64,000 nucleotides of DNA from NCBI GenBank assembly GCA_036417435.1, contig CM070910.1, positions 77,236,784 through 77,300,783 on the forward strand, in the 5' to 3' direction. Of this stretch, positions 10,416 through 23,233 are shown piece after piece; the first letter of the stretch is position 1; each line of letters begins with the position of its first letter. Origin of the DNA: Inia geoffrensis (Eukaryota; Chordata; Mammalia; Artiodactyla; Iniidae). A model generated the notes under the pieces. It saw only the letters and a program-made list of their open reading frames with translations, was not told the origin of the DNA and did no database searches. A program made the position numbers and the translations under genes.

Positions 10416-11086
10416 AGCTAGAGAGCCTAGGGCACTTCCACTTATGGTGCTATAGATTCGGAAAATTTAAATGAAAAAGACAGAGCCACACCAAAGTTTG
10501 GGGCTGCTCTGTGTACGGGAACCTTGACTATGGTACAACTTCAATAGCCCAGAAAGAGAAAAATGGATATAGAAGTTGTGGTACATCCCTACAATGGAAT
10601 ATCACTCAACAATGAAATCAAAGGCCACAGACCAGTAGCAGCATAATGAGTGGATTTAGTTACGATGATTCTAAGTGAAATAAGTCACACAGAAAAAGAA
10701 ACATCATAAGATATCACTAATACCGGAAATGGAAACACGACTACGCATGAACTGCATTTCAAAACACAACACAGTCTCACATTTACAAAAGAAATTTATG
10801 CTTGCTTAAGGTCAAAGGAGAGTGGGGAGGCTGCATAAAACCAGAGATGGACATTAGGACACATACCATTCCATAAGCCAAATATATAATAGACAAGACC
10901 TACTCCTCGCTCAACCAAATCGACTCAACACCCCGTTTTCAAAACCTAGGAATATACCTGATTGTTAAGAAACTTAAAACCCATACATTTATAGGTCTCC
11001 GTAACAAAATCACTTGTGTACAGCAGCATACACACAGCAGTGTAAATAATCTAAATCCCCTTATAAAAATAAATTTGAAAAAGAAA
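10209..11086 (+). mobile_element. L1 3' end, units 6/7
   Basis: Type B. Carries ccgaaataaatg near 10278 and cagtgtaaataatct near 11040. Confidence 0.85.
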
Positions 11087-12150
11087 GCACAAGGACTGTG
11101 AAATAGAGAGAAATTCTTAAATAAGTCCTTGAGGTCTTGCGAGAAATCTTGGATTTACCACCTCTACATCCACAGCTGGGGGAGAGATAAGGCTGGACTC
11201 TTGGGGCTGATACTATTGGTGAGGGAATGCAGACCCTTTGAGGTAATGGTGCATGATTCCCAATCCACGGGTCCCAAATCTCCACGTTTAAGGGATTTAT
11301 CCTTCAGCTAAAATATGCATGGAAAACCCAGAATATGGTCCACGAAGTGATCAGGCAAAATTTCTAAAATTCATCGCCACTTTCCACCCCGGTACTCGAG
11401 TTCGCTTTTCCAGATGCGATATTAACATTCTCCCCACTTGGAGAGTCAGTGCCTTTGACCTCTTGTTTGGCACAGTTTGCAATTTCTGTGGAAGATGAGC
11501 AGGAATAAGGAGAACCAATGAGCGGCTAACTCGATTTGTTTGGACGGGCACACTGAACGATGATTTCCCTACAGGAAGAAGAATTCACCAAAGGCTCAGC
11601 GTGCCATGCCGGAACGAGATTAGGGCCTGAAGCAATTATTCGGGTTTGCAGTCAGCTCACAAGAAAGCGAGTTGAGAAAAGGAGATTTTTGGCACTGTAA
11701 CTCACAATCCTGCGGAGTTCCAAATGACCCCTATCATCCAAAAATTTATTGAAGGAAGACTGTGAAGAGGACTTGCACACGACACAGAATTGCAGAAAAC
11801 AGATATCCGTTGGTAGATAAAAATTGCTCTGAAATCGTAGGAAAAGAGGCAGCATTTCGACAGTGATGCACTTGGCCAAAAAGGGCGTAGGCGTTTTTTC
11901 CTGAATATATTCAGGAAAAAACGCATACGCCCTTTTAGGCCAACCAAGCAAGCCTGCAATGGAAATCCGCACTACAAGGAAGTCTCACTTCCCACCGATC
12001 AAAAGGGCCCTCTGAAAAAAATGTAAAATCCAGACAGGCAGGACAGGCCATGGAGAACCGGCAGCCTTGTTATGCTGATGGGCGGGATGTAAATTGCCAA
12101 CAGCCACTCTGGAGAAGTGGATGGTGTTTCCTGGAACAAAGAAAAAAACA
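10416..12150 (+). repeat. Satellite unit 7, second half of dimer copy 1, 1735 bp
   Basis: Marked by atcaaaggccacag, ccccgttttcaaaac, gtctccgtaacaaa and aaatatataatagac, all shared with unit 9. From about 11700-11800 it switches to unit 5 states (gatatccgttgg). Confidence 0.95.
11872..11943. repeat. Palindrome, unit 7, two mismatches
   Basis: Same two defects as unit 5, as expected of the 3471-bp duplication. Confidence 0.95.
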
Positions 12151-12821
12151 AGCTAGAGAGCCTAGGGCACTTCCACTTATGGTGCTATAGATTCGGAAAA
12201 TTTAAATGAAAAAGACAGAGCCACACCAAAGTTTCGGGCTGCTCTGTGTACGGGAACCTTGACTATGGTACAACTTCAATAGCCCAGAAAGAGAAAAATG
12301 GATATAGAAGTTGTGGTACATCCCTACAATGGAATATCACTCAACAATGAAATCAATGGCCACAGACCAGTAGCAGCATAATGAGTGGATTTAGTTACGA
12401 TGATTCTAAGTGAAATAAGTCACACAGAAAAAGAAACATCATAAGATATCACTAATACCGGGAATGGAAACACGACTACGTATGAAGTGCATTTTAAAAC
12501 ACAACAGAGTCTCACATTTACAAAAGAAATTTATGCTTGCTTAAGGTCAAAGGAGAGTCGGGAGGCTGCATAAAACCAGAGATGGACATTAGGACAGATA
12601 CCATTCCATAAGACAAATATATATTAGACAAGACCTACTCCTTGCTCAACCAAATCGACTCAAAACCCCGTATTCAAAACCTAGGAATAAACCTGACTGT
12701 GAAGAAACTTAAAACCCATACATTTATATGTCTCCATAAGAAAATCACTTGTCTACAGCAGCATACACACAGCAGTGTAAATAAGCTAAATCCCCTTATA
12801 AAAATAAATTTGAAAAAGAAA
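11944..12821 (+). mobile_element. L1 3' end, units 7/8
   Basis: Duplicate of the copy at 8473-9350. Confidence 0.85.
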
Positions 12822-13886
12822 GCACAAGGACTGTGAAATAGAGAGAAATTCTTAAATAAGTCCTTGAGGTCTTGCGAGAAATCTTGGATTTACCACCTCT
12901 ACATCCACAGCTGGGGGAGAGATAAGGCTGGACACTTGGGGCTGATACTACTGGTGAGGGAATGCAGACCCTCTGAGGTAATGGCGCATGATTCCCATTC
13001 CACGGGTCCCAAATCTCCACGTTTAAGGGATTTATCCTTCAGCTAAAATATGCATGGAAAACCCAGAATATGGTCCACGAAGTGATCAGGCAAAATTTCT
13101 AAAATTCATCGCCATTTTCCCCCCCTGGTACTCGAGTTCGCCTTTCCAGATGCGATATTAACATTCTCCCCACTTGGAGAGTCAGTGCCTTTGACCTCTT
13201 GTTTGGCACAGTTTGCAATTTCTGTGGAAGATGAGCAGGAATAAGGAGAACCAATGAGCGGCTAACTCGATGTGTTTAGACGGGCACATTGAACGATGAT
13301 TTCCCTACAGGAAGAAGAATTCACCAAAGGCTCAGCGTGCCATGCCAGAACGAGATTAGGGCCTGAAGCAATTATTCGGGTTTGCGTTCAGCTCACAAAA
13401 AAGCGAGTTGACAAAAGGAGATTTTTGGCACTGTAACTCACAATCCTGCGGAGTTCCAAATGAACCCTATCATCCAAAAATTTATTGAAGGAAGACTGTG
13501 AAGAGGACTTGAACACGACACAAAATTTCAGAAAACAGATATCAGGTGGTAGATAAGAATTGCTCTGAAATCATAGGAAAAGAGGCAGCATTTTGACAGT
13601 GATGCACTTGGCCAAAAAGGGCGTATGTGTTTTTTCCTGAATATATTCAGGAAAAAACGCATACGCCCTTTTTCGCCAACCAAGCAAGCTTGCAATGGAA
13701 ATCCGCACTACAAGGAAGTCTCACTTCCCACCGATCAAAAGGGCCCTCCGAAATAAATGTAAAATCCAGAGAGGCAGGACAGGCCATGGAGAACCGGCAG
13801 CCTTGTTATGCTGATGGGCGGGATGGAAATTGCCAACAGCCACTCTGGAGAAGTGGATGGTGTTTCCTGGAACAAAGAAAAAAACA
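12151..13886 (+). repeat. Satellite unit 8, first half of dimer copy 2, 1736 bp
   Basis: Near-identical to unit 6. Differences noticed: gcacaagg against gcccaagg near 12822, and attttgacag against atttcgacag near 13592. Confidence 0.95.
13608..13679. repeat. Palindrome, unit 8, two mismatches
   Basis: Same two defects as unit 6. Confidence 0.95.
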
Positions 13887-14557
13887 AGCTAGAGAGCCTA
13901 GGGCACTTCCACTTATGGTGCTATAGATTCGGAAAATTTAAATGAAAAAGACAGAGCCACACCAAAGTTTGGGGCTGCTCTGTGTACGGGAACCTTGACT
14001 ATGGTACAACTTCAATAGCCCAGAAAGAGAAAAATGGATATAGAAGTTGTGGTACATCCCTACAATGGAATATCACTCAACAATGAAATCAAAGGCCACA
14101 GACCAGTAGCAGCATAATGAGTGGATTTAGTTACGATGATTCTAAGTGAAATAAGTCACACAGAAAAAGAAACATCATAAGATATCACTAATACCGGAAA
14201 TGGAAACACGACTACGCATGAACTGCATTTCAAAACACAACACAGTCTCACATTTACAAAAGAAATTTATGCTTGCTTAAGGTCAAAGGAGAGTGGGGAG
14301 GCTGCATAAAACCAGAGATGGACATTAGGACACATACCATTCCATAAGCCAAATATATAATAGACAAGACCTACTCCTCGCTCAACCAAATCGACTCAAC
14401 ACCCCGTTTTCAAAACCTAGGAATATACCTGATTGTTAAGAAACTTAAAACCCATACATTTATAGGTCTCCGTAACAAAATCACTTGTGTACAGCAGCAT
14501 ACACACAGCAGTGTAAATAATCTAAATCCCCTTATAAAAATAAATTTGAAAAAGAAA
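13680..14557 (+). mobile_element. L1 3' end, units 8/9
   Basis: Duplicate of the copy at 10209-11086. Confidence 0.85.
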
Positions 14558-15621
14558 GCACAAGGACTGTGAAATAGAGAGAAATTCTTAAATAAGTCCT
14601 TGAGGTCTTGCGAGAAATCTTGGATTTACCACCTCTACATCCACAGCTGGGGGAGAGATAAGGCTGGACACTTGGGGCTGATACTATTGGTGAGGGAATG
14701 CAGACCCTTTGAGGTAATGGTGCATGATTCCCAATCCACGGGTCCCAAATCTCCACGTTTAAGGGATTTATCCTTCAGCTAAAATATGCATGGAAAACCC
14801 AGAATATGGTCCACGAAGTGATCAGGCAAAATTTCTAAAATTCATCGCCACTTTCCACCCCGGTACTCGAGTTCGCTTTTCCAGATGCGATATTAACATT
14901 CTCCCCACTTGGAGAGTCAGTGCCTTTGACCTCTTGTTTGGCACAGTTTGCAATTTCTGTGGAAGATGAGCAGGAATAAGGAGAACCAATGAGCGGCTAA
15001 CTCGATTTGTTTGGACGGGCACACTGAACGATGATTTCCCTACAGGAAGAAGAATTCACCAAAGGCTCAGCGTGCCATGCCGGAACGAGATTAGGGCCTG
15101 AAGCAATTATTCGGGTTTGCAGTCAGCTCACAAGAAAGCGAGTTGAGAAAAGGAGATTTTTGGCACTGTAACTCACAATCCTGCGGAGTTCCAAATGACC
15201 CCTATCATCCAAAAATTTATTGAAGGAAGACTGTGAAGAGGACTTGAACACGACACAGAATTGCAGAAAACAGATATAAGGTGGTAGATAAAAATTGCTC
15301 TGAAATCGTAGGAAAAGAGGCAGCAGTTCGACAGTGATGCACTTGGCCAAAAAGGGCGTATGCGTTTTTTCCTGAATATATTCAGGAAAAAACGCATACG
15401 CCCTTTTTGGCCAACCAAGCAAGCCTGCAATGGAAATCCGCACTACAAGGAAGTCTCACTTCCCACCGATCAAAAGGGCCCTCCGAAAAAAATGTAAAAT
15501 CCAGAGAGGCAGGACAGGCCATGGAAAACCGGCAGCCTTGTTATGCTGATGGGCGGGATGGAAATTGCCAACAGCCACTCTGGAGAAGTGGATGGTGTTT
15601 CCTGGAAGAAAGAAAAAACCA
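13887..15621 (+). repeat. Satellite unit 9, second half of dimer copy 2, 1735 bp
   Basis: Near-identical to unit 7 until about 15250. After that it reads gatataaggtggtag instead of gatatccgttggtag, which marks the right edge of the duplication. Confidence 0.95.
15343..15414. repeat. Palindrome, unit 9, perfect
   Basis: Full pairing, unlike its dimer partner unit 7, which places the duplication edge before it. Confidence 0.97.
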
Positions 15622-16292
15622 AGCTAGAGAGCCTAGGGCACTTCCACTTATGGTGCTATAGATTCGGAAAATTTAAATGAAAAACACAGAGCCACACCAA
15701 AGTTTGGGGCTGCTCTGTGTACGGGAACCTTGACTATGGTACAACTTCAATAGCCCAGAAAGAGAAAAATGGATATAGAAGTTGTGGTACATTCCTACAA
15801 TGGAATATCACTCAACAATGAAATCAATGGCCACAGACCAGTAGCAGCATAATGAGTGGATTTAGTTACGATGATTCTAAGTGAAATAAGTCACACAGAA
15901 AAAGAAACATCATAAGATATCACTAATACCGGAAATGGAAACACGACTACGCATGAACTGCATTTCAAAACACAACACAGTCTCACATTTACAAAAGAAA
16001 TTTATGCTTGCTTAAGGTCAAAGGAGAGTGGGGAGGCTGCATAAAACCAGAGATGGACATTAGGACAGATACCATTCCATAAGCCAAATATATATTAGAC
16101 AAGACCTACTCCTCGCTCAACCAAATCGACTCAACACCCCGTATTCAAAACCTAGGAATATACCTGATTGTGAAGAAACTTAAAACCCATACATTTATAG
16201 GTCTCCGTAAGAAAATCACTTGTGTACAGCAGCATACACCCAGCAGTGTAAATAAGCTAAACCCCCTTATAAAAATAAATTTGAAAAAGAAA
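15415..16292 (+). mobile_element. L1 3' end, units 9/10
   Basis: Type B. Shows ggaagaaagaaaaaacc near 15605 and atgaaaaacacagagcc near 15677. Confidence 0.85.
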
Positions 16293-17357
16293 GCACAAGG
16301 ACTGTGAAATAGAAAGAAATTCTTAAATAAGTCCTTGAGGTCTTGTGAGAAATCTTGGATTTACCACCTCTACATCCACAGCTGGGGGAGAGATAAGGCT
16401 GGACACTTGGGGCTGATACTATTGGTGAGGGAATGCAGACCCTATGAGGTAATGGTGCATGATTCCCATTCCACGGGTCCCAAATCTCCACATTTAAGAG
16501 ATTTATCCTTCAGCTAAAATATGCATGGAAAACCCAGAATATGGTCCACGAAGTGATCAGGCAAAATTTCTAAAATTCATCACCATTTTCCCCCACTGGT
16601 ACTCGAGTTCGCCTTTCCAGATGCAATATTAATATTCTCCCCACTTGGAGAGTCAGTGCCTTTGACCGCTTGTTTGGCACAGTTTGTAATTTCTGTGGAA
16701 GATGAGCAGGAATAAGGAGAACCAATGAGCGGCTAACTCGATGTGTTTGGACGGGCACATTGAACGATGATTTCAATACAGGAAGAAGAATTCACAAAAG
16801 GCTCAGCGTGCCATGCCGGAATGAGATTAGGGCCTGAAGCAATTATTCGGGTTTGCGGTCAGCTCACAAAAAAGCGAGTTGACAAAAGGAGATTTTTGGC
16901 ACTGTAACTCACAATCCTGCGGAGTTCCAAATGACCCCTATCATCCAAAAATTTATAGAAGGAAGACTGTGAAGAGGACTTGAACACGACACAGAATTGC
17001 AGAAAACAGATATCAGGTGATAGATAAGAATTGATCCGAAATCGTAGGAAAAGAGGCAGCAGTTCGACAGTGATGCACTTGGCCAAAAAGGGCGTATGCG
17101 TTTTTTCCTGAATATATTCAGGAAAAAACGCATACACCCTTTTTGGCCAACCAAGCAAGCCTGCAATGGAAATCCGCACTACAAGGAAGTCTCACTTCCC
17201 ACCGATCAAAAGAGCCCTCCGAAAATAATGTAAAATCCAGAGAGGCAGGACAGACCATGGAGAACCGGCAGCCTTGTTATGCTGATGGGCGGGATGTAAA
17301 TTGCCAACAGCCACTCTGGAGAAGTGGATGGTGTTTCCTGGAACAAAGAAAAAACCA
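15622..17357 (+). repeat. Satellite unit 10 (type B), 1736 bp
   Basis: Shares gtctccgtaagaaa, tacacccagcag and gctaaaccccc with unit 11. Private states include tacattcctac near 15790 and tttcaatacagg near 16771. Confidence 0.95.
17079..17150. repeat. Palindrome, unit 10, one mismatch
   Basis: The right arm has tacaccc for tacgccc, a CpG-to-CpA change. Confidence 0.96.
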
Positions 17358-18028
17358 AGCTAGAGAGCCTAGGGCACTTCCACTTATGGTGCTATAGATT
17401 CGGAAAATTTAAATGAAAAAGACAGAGCCACACCAAAGTTTGGGGCTGCTCTGTGTACGGGAACCTTGACTATGGTACAACTTCAATAGCCCAGAAAGAG
17501 AAAAATGGATATAGAAGTTGTGGTACATCCCTACAATGGAATATCACTCAACAATGAAATCAATGGCCAAAGACCAGTAGCAGCATAACGATTGGATTTA
17601 GTTACGATGATTCTAAGTGAAATAAGTCACACAGAAAAAGAAACATCATAAGATATCACTAATACCGGAAATGGAAACACGACTACGCATGAACTGCATT
17701 TCAAAACACAACACAGTCTCACATTTACAAAAGAAATTTATGCTTGCTTAAGGTCAAAGGAGAGTGGGGAGGCTGCATAAAACCAGAGATGGACATTAGG
17801 ACAGATACCATTCCATAAGCCAAATATATATTAGACAACACCTACTCCTGGCTCAACCAAATCGACTCAACACCCCGTTTTCAAAACCTAGGAATATACC
17901 TGATTGTGAAGAAACTTAAAACCCATACATTTATAGGTCTCCGTAAGAAAATCACTTGTGTACAGCAGCATACACCCAGCAGTGTAAATAAGCTAAACCC
18001 CCTTATAAAAATAAATTTGAAAAAGAAA
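17151..18028 (+). mobile_element. L1 3' end, units 10/11
   Basis: Type B. Shows caaaagagccctcc near 17206 and gacagaccatgg near 17250. Confidence 0.85.
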
Positions 18029-19093
18029 GCACAAGGACTGTGAAATAGAAAGAAATTCTTAAATAAGTCCTTGAGGTCTTGCGAGAAATCTTGGATTTAC
18101 CAACTCTACATCCACAGCTGGGGGAGAGATAAGGCTGGACACTTGGGGCTGATACTATTGGTGAGGGAATGCAGACCCTATGAGGTAATGGTGCATGATT
18201 CCCATTCCACGGGTCCCAAATCTCCACATTTAAGGGATTTATCCTTCAGCTAAAATATGCATGGAAAACCCAGAATATGGTCCACGAAGTGATCAGGCAA
18301 AATTTATAAAATTCATCGCCATTTTCCCCCCCTGGTACTCGAGTTCGCCTTTCCAGATGCGATATTAACATTCTCCCCACTTCGAGAGTCAGTGCCTTTG
18401 ACCTCTTGTTTGGCACAGTTTGCAATTTCTGTGGAAGATGAGCAGGAATAAGGAGAACCAATGAGCGGATAACTCGATTTGTTTGGACGGGCACACTGAA
18501 CGATGATTTCCCTACAGGAAGAAGAATTCACCAAAGGCTCAGCGTGCCATGCCGGAACGAGATTAGGGCCTGAATCAATTATTCGGGTTTGCAGTCAGCT
18601 CACAAGAAAGCGAGTTGAGAAAAGGAGATTTTTGGCAGTGTAACTCACAATCCTGTGGAGTTCTAAATGACCCCTATCATCCAAAAATTTATTGAAGGAA
18701 GACTGTGAAGAGCACTTGAACACGACACAGAATTGCAGAAAACAGATATCAGGTGGTAGATAAAAATTGCTCTGAAATCGTAGGAAAAGAGGCAGCAGTT
18801 CGACAGTGATGCTCTTGGCCAAAAAGGGCATATGCGTTTTTTCCTGAATATATTCAGGAAAAAACGCATACGCACTTCTTGGCCATCCAAGCAAGCCTGC
18901 AATGGAAATCCGCACTACAAGGAAGTCTCACTTCCGACCGACCAAAAGGGCCCTCCGAAAAAAATGTAAAATCCAGAGAGGCGGGGCCGGCCATGGAGAA
19001 CCGGCAGCCTTTTTATGCTGATGGGCGGGATGTAAATTGCCAAAAGCCACTCTGGAGAAGTGGATGGTGTTTCCTGGAACAAAGAAAAAACCA
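17358..19093 (+). repeat. Satellite unit 11 (type B), 1736 bp
   Basis: A sister of unit 10 in its first half. Private changes include cataacgattgg near 17584 and ttaccaactctac near 18098. Its palindrome is the most damaged in the window. Confidence 0.95.
18815..18886. repeat. Palindrome, unit 11, four mismatches
   Basis: gggcata in the left arm; cgcac, ttctt and a terminal t in the right arm. The most eroded copy. Confidence 0.94.
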
Positions 19094-19764
19094 AGCTAGA
19101 GAGCCTAGGGCACTTCCACTTATTGTGCTATAGATTCGGAAAATTTAAATGAAAAAGACAGAGCCACACCAAAGTTTGGGGCTGCTCTGTGTACGGGAAC
19201 CTTTACTATGGTACAACTTCAATAGCTCTGAAAGAGAAAACTGGATATAGAAGTTGTGGTACATCCCTACAATGGAATATCACTCAACAATGAAATCAAT
19301 GGCCACAGACCAGTAGCAGCATAATGAGTGGATTTAGTTACGATGATTCTAAGTGAAATAAGTCACACAGAAAAAGAAACATCATAAGATATCACTAATA
19401 CCGGGAATGGAAACACGACTACGCATAAACTGCATTTGAAAACACAACAGAGTCTCACATTTACAAAAGAAATTTATGCTTGCTTAAGGTCAAAGGAGAG
19501 TGGGGAGGCTGCATAAAACCAGAGATGGACATTAGGACAGATACCATTCCATAAGCCAAATATATATTAGACAAGACCTACTCCTCGCTCAACCAAATCG
19601 ACTCAACACCCCGTATTCAAAACCTAGGAATATACCTGACTGTGAAGAAACTTAAAACCCATACATTTATAGGTCTCCATAAGAAAATCACTTGTGTACA
19701 GCAGCATACACACAGCAGTGTAAATAATCTAAATCCCCTTATAAAAATAAATTTGAAAAAGAAA
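18887..19764 (+). mobile_element. L1 3' end, units 11/12
   Basis: Type B with gaccgaccaaaagg, the state that then persists to unit 24. Shows ggcggggccggcc near 18980. Confidence 0.85.
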
Positions 19765-20828
19765 GCACAAGGACTGTGAAATAGAGAGAAATTCTTAAAT
19801 AAGTCCTTGAGGTCTTGCGAGAAATCTTGGATTTACCACCTCTACATCCACAGCTGGGGGAGAGATAAGGCTGGACACTTGGGGCTGATACTATTGGTGA
19901 GGGAATGCAGACCCTTTGAAGTAATGGTGCATGACTCCAAAACCACGGGTCCCAAATCTCCACGTTTAAGGGATTTATCCTTCAGCTAAAATATGCATGG
20001 AAAACCCAGAATATGGTCCACGAAGTGATCAGGCAAAATTTCTAAAATTCATCGCTATTTTCCACCCCGGTACTCGAGTTCTCCTTTCCAGATGCGATAT
20101 TAACATTCTCCCCACTTGGAGAGTCAGTGCCTTTGACCTCTTGTTTGGCACAGTTTGCAATTTCTGTGGAAGATGAGCAGGAATAAGGAGAACCAATGAG
20201 CGGCTAACTCGATTTGTTTGGACGGGCACACTGAACGATGATTTCCCTACAGGAAGAAGAATTCACCAAAGGCTCAGCGTGCCATGCCGGAACGAGATTA
20301 GGGCCTGAAGCAATTATTCGGGTTTGCGGTCAGCTCACAAGAAAGCGAATTGAGAAAAGGAGATATTTGGCACTGTAACTCACAATCCTGTGGAGTTCCA
20401 AATGACCCCTATCATCCAAAAATTTATAGAAGGAAGACTGTGAAGAGCACTTGAACACGACACAGAATTGCAGAAAACAGATATCAAGTGGTAGATAAAA
20501 ATTGCTCTGAAATCGTAGGAAAAGAGGCAGCAGTTCGACAGTGATGCACTTGGCCAAAAAGGGCGTATGCGTTTTTTCCTGAATATATTCAGGAAAAAAC
20601 GCATACGCCCTTTTTGGCCAACCAAGCAAGCCTGCAATGGAAATCCGCACTACAAGGAAGTCTCACTTCCGACCGACCAAAACGGCCCTCCGAAAAAAAT
20701 GTAAAATCCAGAGAGGCGGGACAGGCCATGGAGAACCGGCAGCCTTGTTATGCTGATGGGCGGGATGTAAATTGCCAACAGCCACTCTGGAGAAGTGGAT
20801 GGTGTTTCCTGGAACAAAGAAAAAACCA
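19094..20828 (+). repeat. Satellite unit 12, trimer phase 3, 1735 bp
   Basis: Carries catgactccaaaaccacgg near 19930, a state found again only in units 15 and 18, three units apart each time. Private state: cgcataaactgc near 19424. Confidence 0.95.
20550..20621. repeat. Palindrome, unit 12, perfect
   Basis: Arms pair completely. Confidence 0.97.
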
Positions 20829-21499
20829 AGCTAGAGAGCCTAGGGCACTTCCACTTATGGTGCTATAGATTCGGAAAATTTAAATGAAAAAGACAGAGCC
20901 ACACCAAAGTTTGGGGCTGCTCTGTGTACGGGAACCTTGACTATGGTACAACTTCAATAGCTCAGAAAGAGAAAACTGGATATAGAAGTTGTGGTACATC
21001 CCTACAATGGAATATCACTCAACAATGAAATCAATGGCCACAGACCAGTAGCAGCATAATGAGTGGATTTAGTTACGATGATTCTAAGTGAAATAAGTCA
21101 CACAGAAAAAGAAACATCATAAGATATCACTAATACCGGGAATGGAAACACGACTACGCATGAACTGCATTTGAAAACACAACAGAGTCTCACATTTACA
21201 AAAGTAATTTATGCTTGCTTAAGGTCAAAGGAGAGTGGGGAGGCTGCATAAAACCAGAGATGGACATTAGGACAGATACCATTCCATAAGCCAAATATAT
21301 ATTAGACAAGACCTACTCCTCGCTCAACCAAATCGACTCAACACCCCGTATTCAAAACCTAGGAATATACCTGACTGTGAAGAAACTTAAAACCCATACA
21401 TTTATAGGTCTCCATAAGAAAATCACTTGTGTACAGCAGCATACACATAGCAGTGTAAATAATCTAAATCCCCTTATAAAAATAAATTTGAAAAAGAAA
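20622..21499 (+). mobile_element. L1 3' end, units 12/13
   Basis: Type B. Private accaaaacggcc near 20676 and the acaaaagtaattta variant. Confidence 0.85.
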
Positions 21500-22562
21500 G
21501 CACAAGGACTGTGAAATAGAGAGAAATTCTTAAATAAGTCCTTGAGGTCTTGCGAGAAATCTTGGATTTACCACCTCTACATCCACAGCTGGGGGAGAGA
21601 TAAGGCTGGACACTTGGGGCTGATACTATTGGTGAGGGAATGCAGACCCTTTGAGGTAATGGTGCATGATTCCCAATCCACGGGTCCCAAATCTCCACGT
21701 TTAAGGGATTTATCCTTCAGCTAAAATATGCATGGAAAACCCAGAATATGGTCCACGAAGTGATCAGGCAAAATTTCTAAAATTCATCGCCGTTTTCCAC
21801 CCCGGTACTCGAGTTCGCCTTTCCAGATGCGATATTAACATGCTCCCCACTTGGAGAGTCAGTGCCTTTGACCTCTTGTTCGGCACAGTTTGCAATTTCT
21901 GTGGAAGATGAGCAGGAATAAGGAGAACCAATGAGCGGATAACTCGATTTGTTTGGACGGGCACAGTGAACGATGATTTCCCTACAGGAAGAAGAATTCA
22001 CCAAAGGCTCAGCGTGCCATGCCGGAACGAGATTAGGGCCTGAAGCAATTATTCGGGTTTGCAGTCAGCTCACAAGAAAGCGAGTTGAGAAAAGGAGATT
22101 TTTGGCACTGTAACTCACAATCCTGCGGAGTTCCAAATGACCCCTATCATCCAAAAATTTATTGAAGGAAGACTGTGAAGAGGACTTGAACACGACACAG
22201 AATTGCAGAAAACAGATATCAGGTGGTAGATAAAAATTGCTCTGAAATCGTAGGAAAAGAGGCAGCAGTTCGACAGTGATGCACTTGGCCAAAAAGGGCG
22301 TATGCGTTTTTTCCTGAATATATTCAGGAAAAAACGCATACGCCTTTTTGGCCAACCAAGCAAGCCTGCAATGGAAATCCGCACTAAAAGGAAGTCTCAC
22401 TTCCGACCGACCAAAAGGGCCCTCCGAAAAAAATGTAAAATCCAGACATGCAGGACAGGCCATAGAGAACCGGCAGCCTTGTTATGCTGATGGGCGGGAT
22501 GTAAATTGCCAACAGCCACTCTGGAGAAGCGGATGGTGTTTCCTGGAACAAAGAAAAAACCA
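20829..22562 (+). repeat. Satellite unit 13, trimer phase 1, 1734 bp
   Basis: Carries acaaaagtaattta, tacacatagcag, gggcacagtgaac and gacatgcagg...ccatagag, all shared with unit 16. One base is missing in the right palindrome arm. Confidence 0.95.
22285..22355. repeat. Palindrome, unit 13, one base deleted
   Basis: The right arm reads cgcctttttgg, lacking one C, so the structure is 71 bp with a one-base bulge. Confidence 0.96.
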
Positions 22563-23233
22563 AGCTAGAGAGCCTAGGGCACTTCCACTTATGGTGCTAT
22601 AGATTCGGAAAATTTAAATGAAAAAGACAGAGCCACACCAAAGTTTGGGGCTGCTCTGTGTACGGGAACCTTGACTATGGTACAACTTCAATACCTCAGA
22701 AAGAGAAAACTGGATATAGAAGTTGTGGTACATCCCTACAATGGAATATCACTCAACAATGAAATCAATGGCCACAGACCAGTAGCAGCAAAATGAGTGG
22801 ATTTAGTTACGATGATTCTAAGTGAAATAAGTCACACAGAAAAAGAAACATCATAAGATATCACTAATACCGGGAATGGAAACACGACTACGCATGAACT
22901 GCATTTCAAAACACAACAGAGTCTCACATTTACAAAAGAAATTTATGCTTGCTTAAGGTCAAAGGAGAGTGGGGAGGCTGCATAAAACCAGAGATGGACA
23001 TTAGGACAGATACCATTCCATAAGCCAAATATATATTAGACGAGACCTACTCCTCGCTCAACCAAATCGACTCAACACCCCGTATTCAAAACCTAGGAAT
23101 ATACCTGACTGTGAAGAAACTTAAAACCCATACATTTATAGGTCTCCATAAGAAAATCACTTGTGTACAGCAGCATACACACAGCAGTGTAAATAATCTA
23201 AATCCCCTTATAAAAATAAATTTGAAAAAGAAA
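22356..23233 (+). mobile_element. L1 3' end, units 13/14
   Basis: Type B with gcactaaaagg near 22381 and gccatagagaac. Confidence 0.85.
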
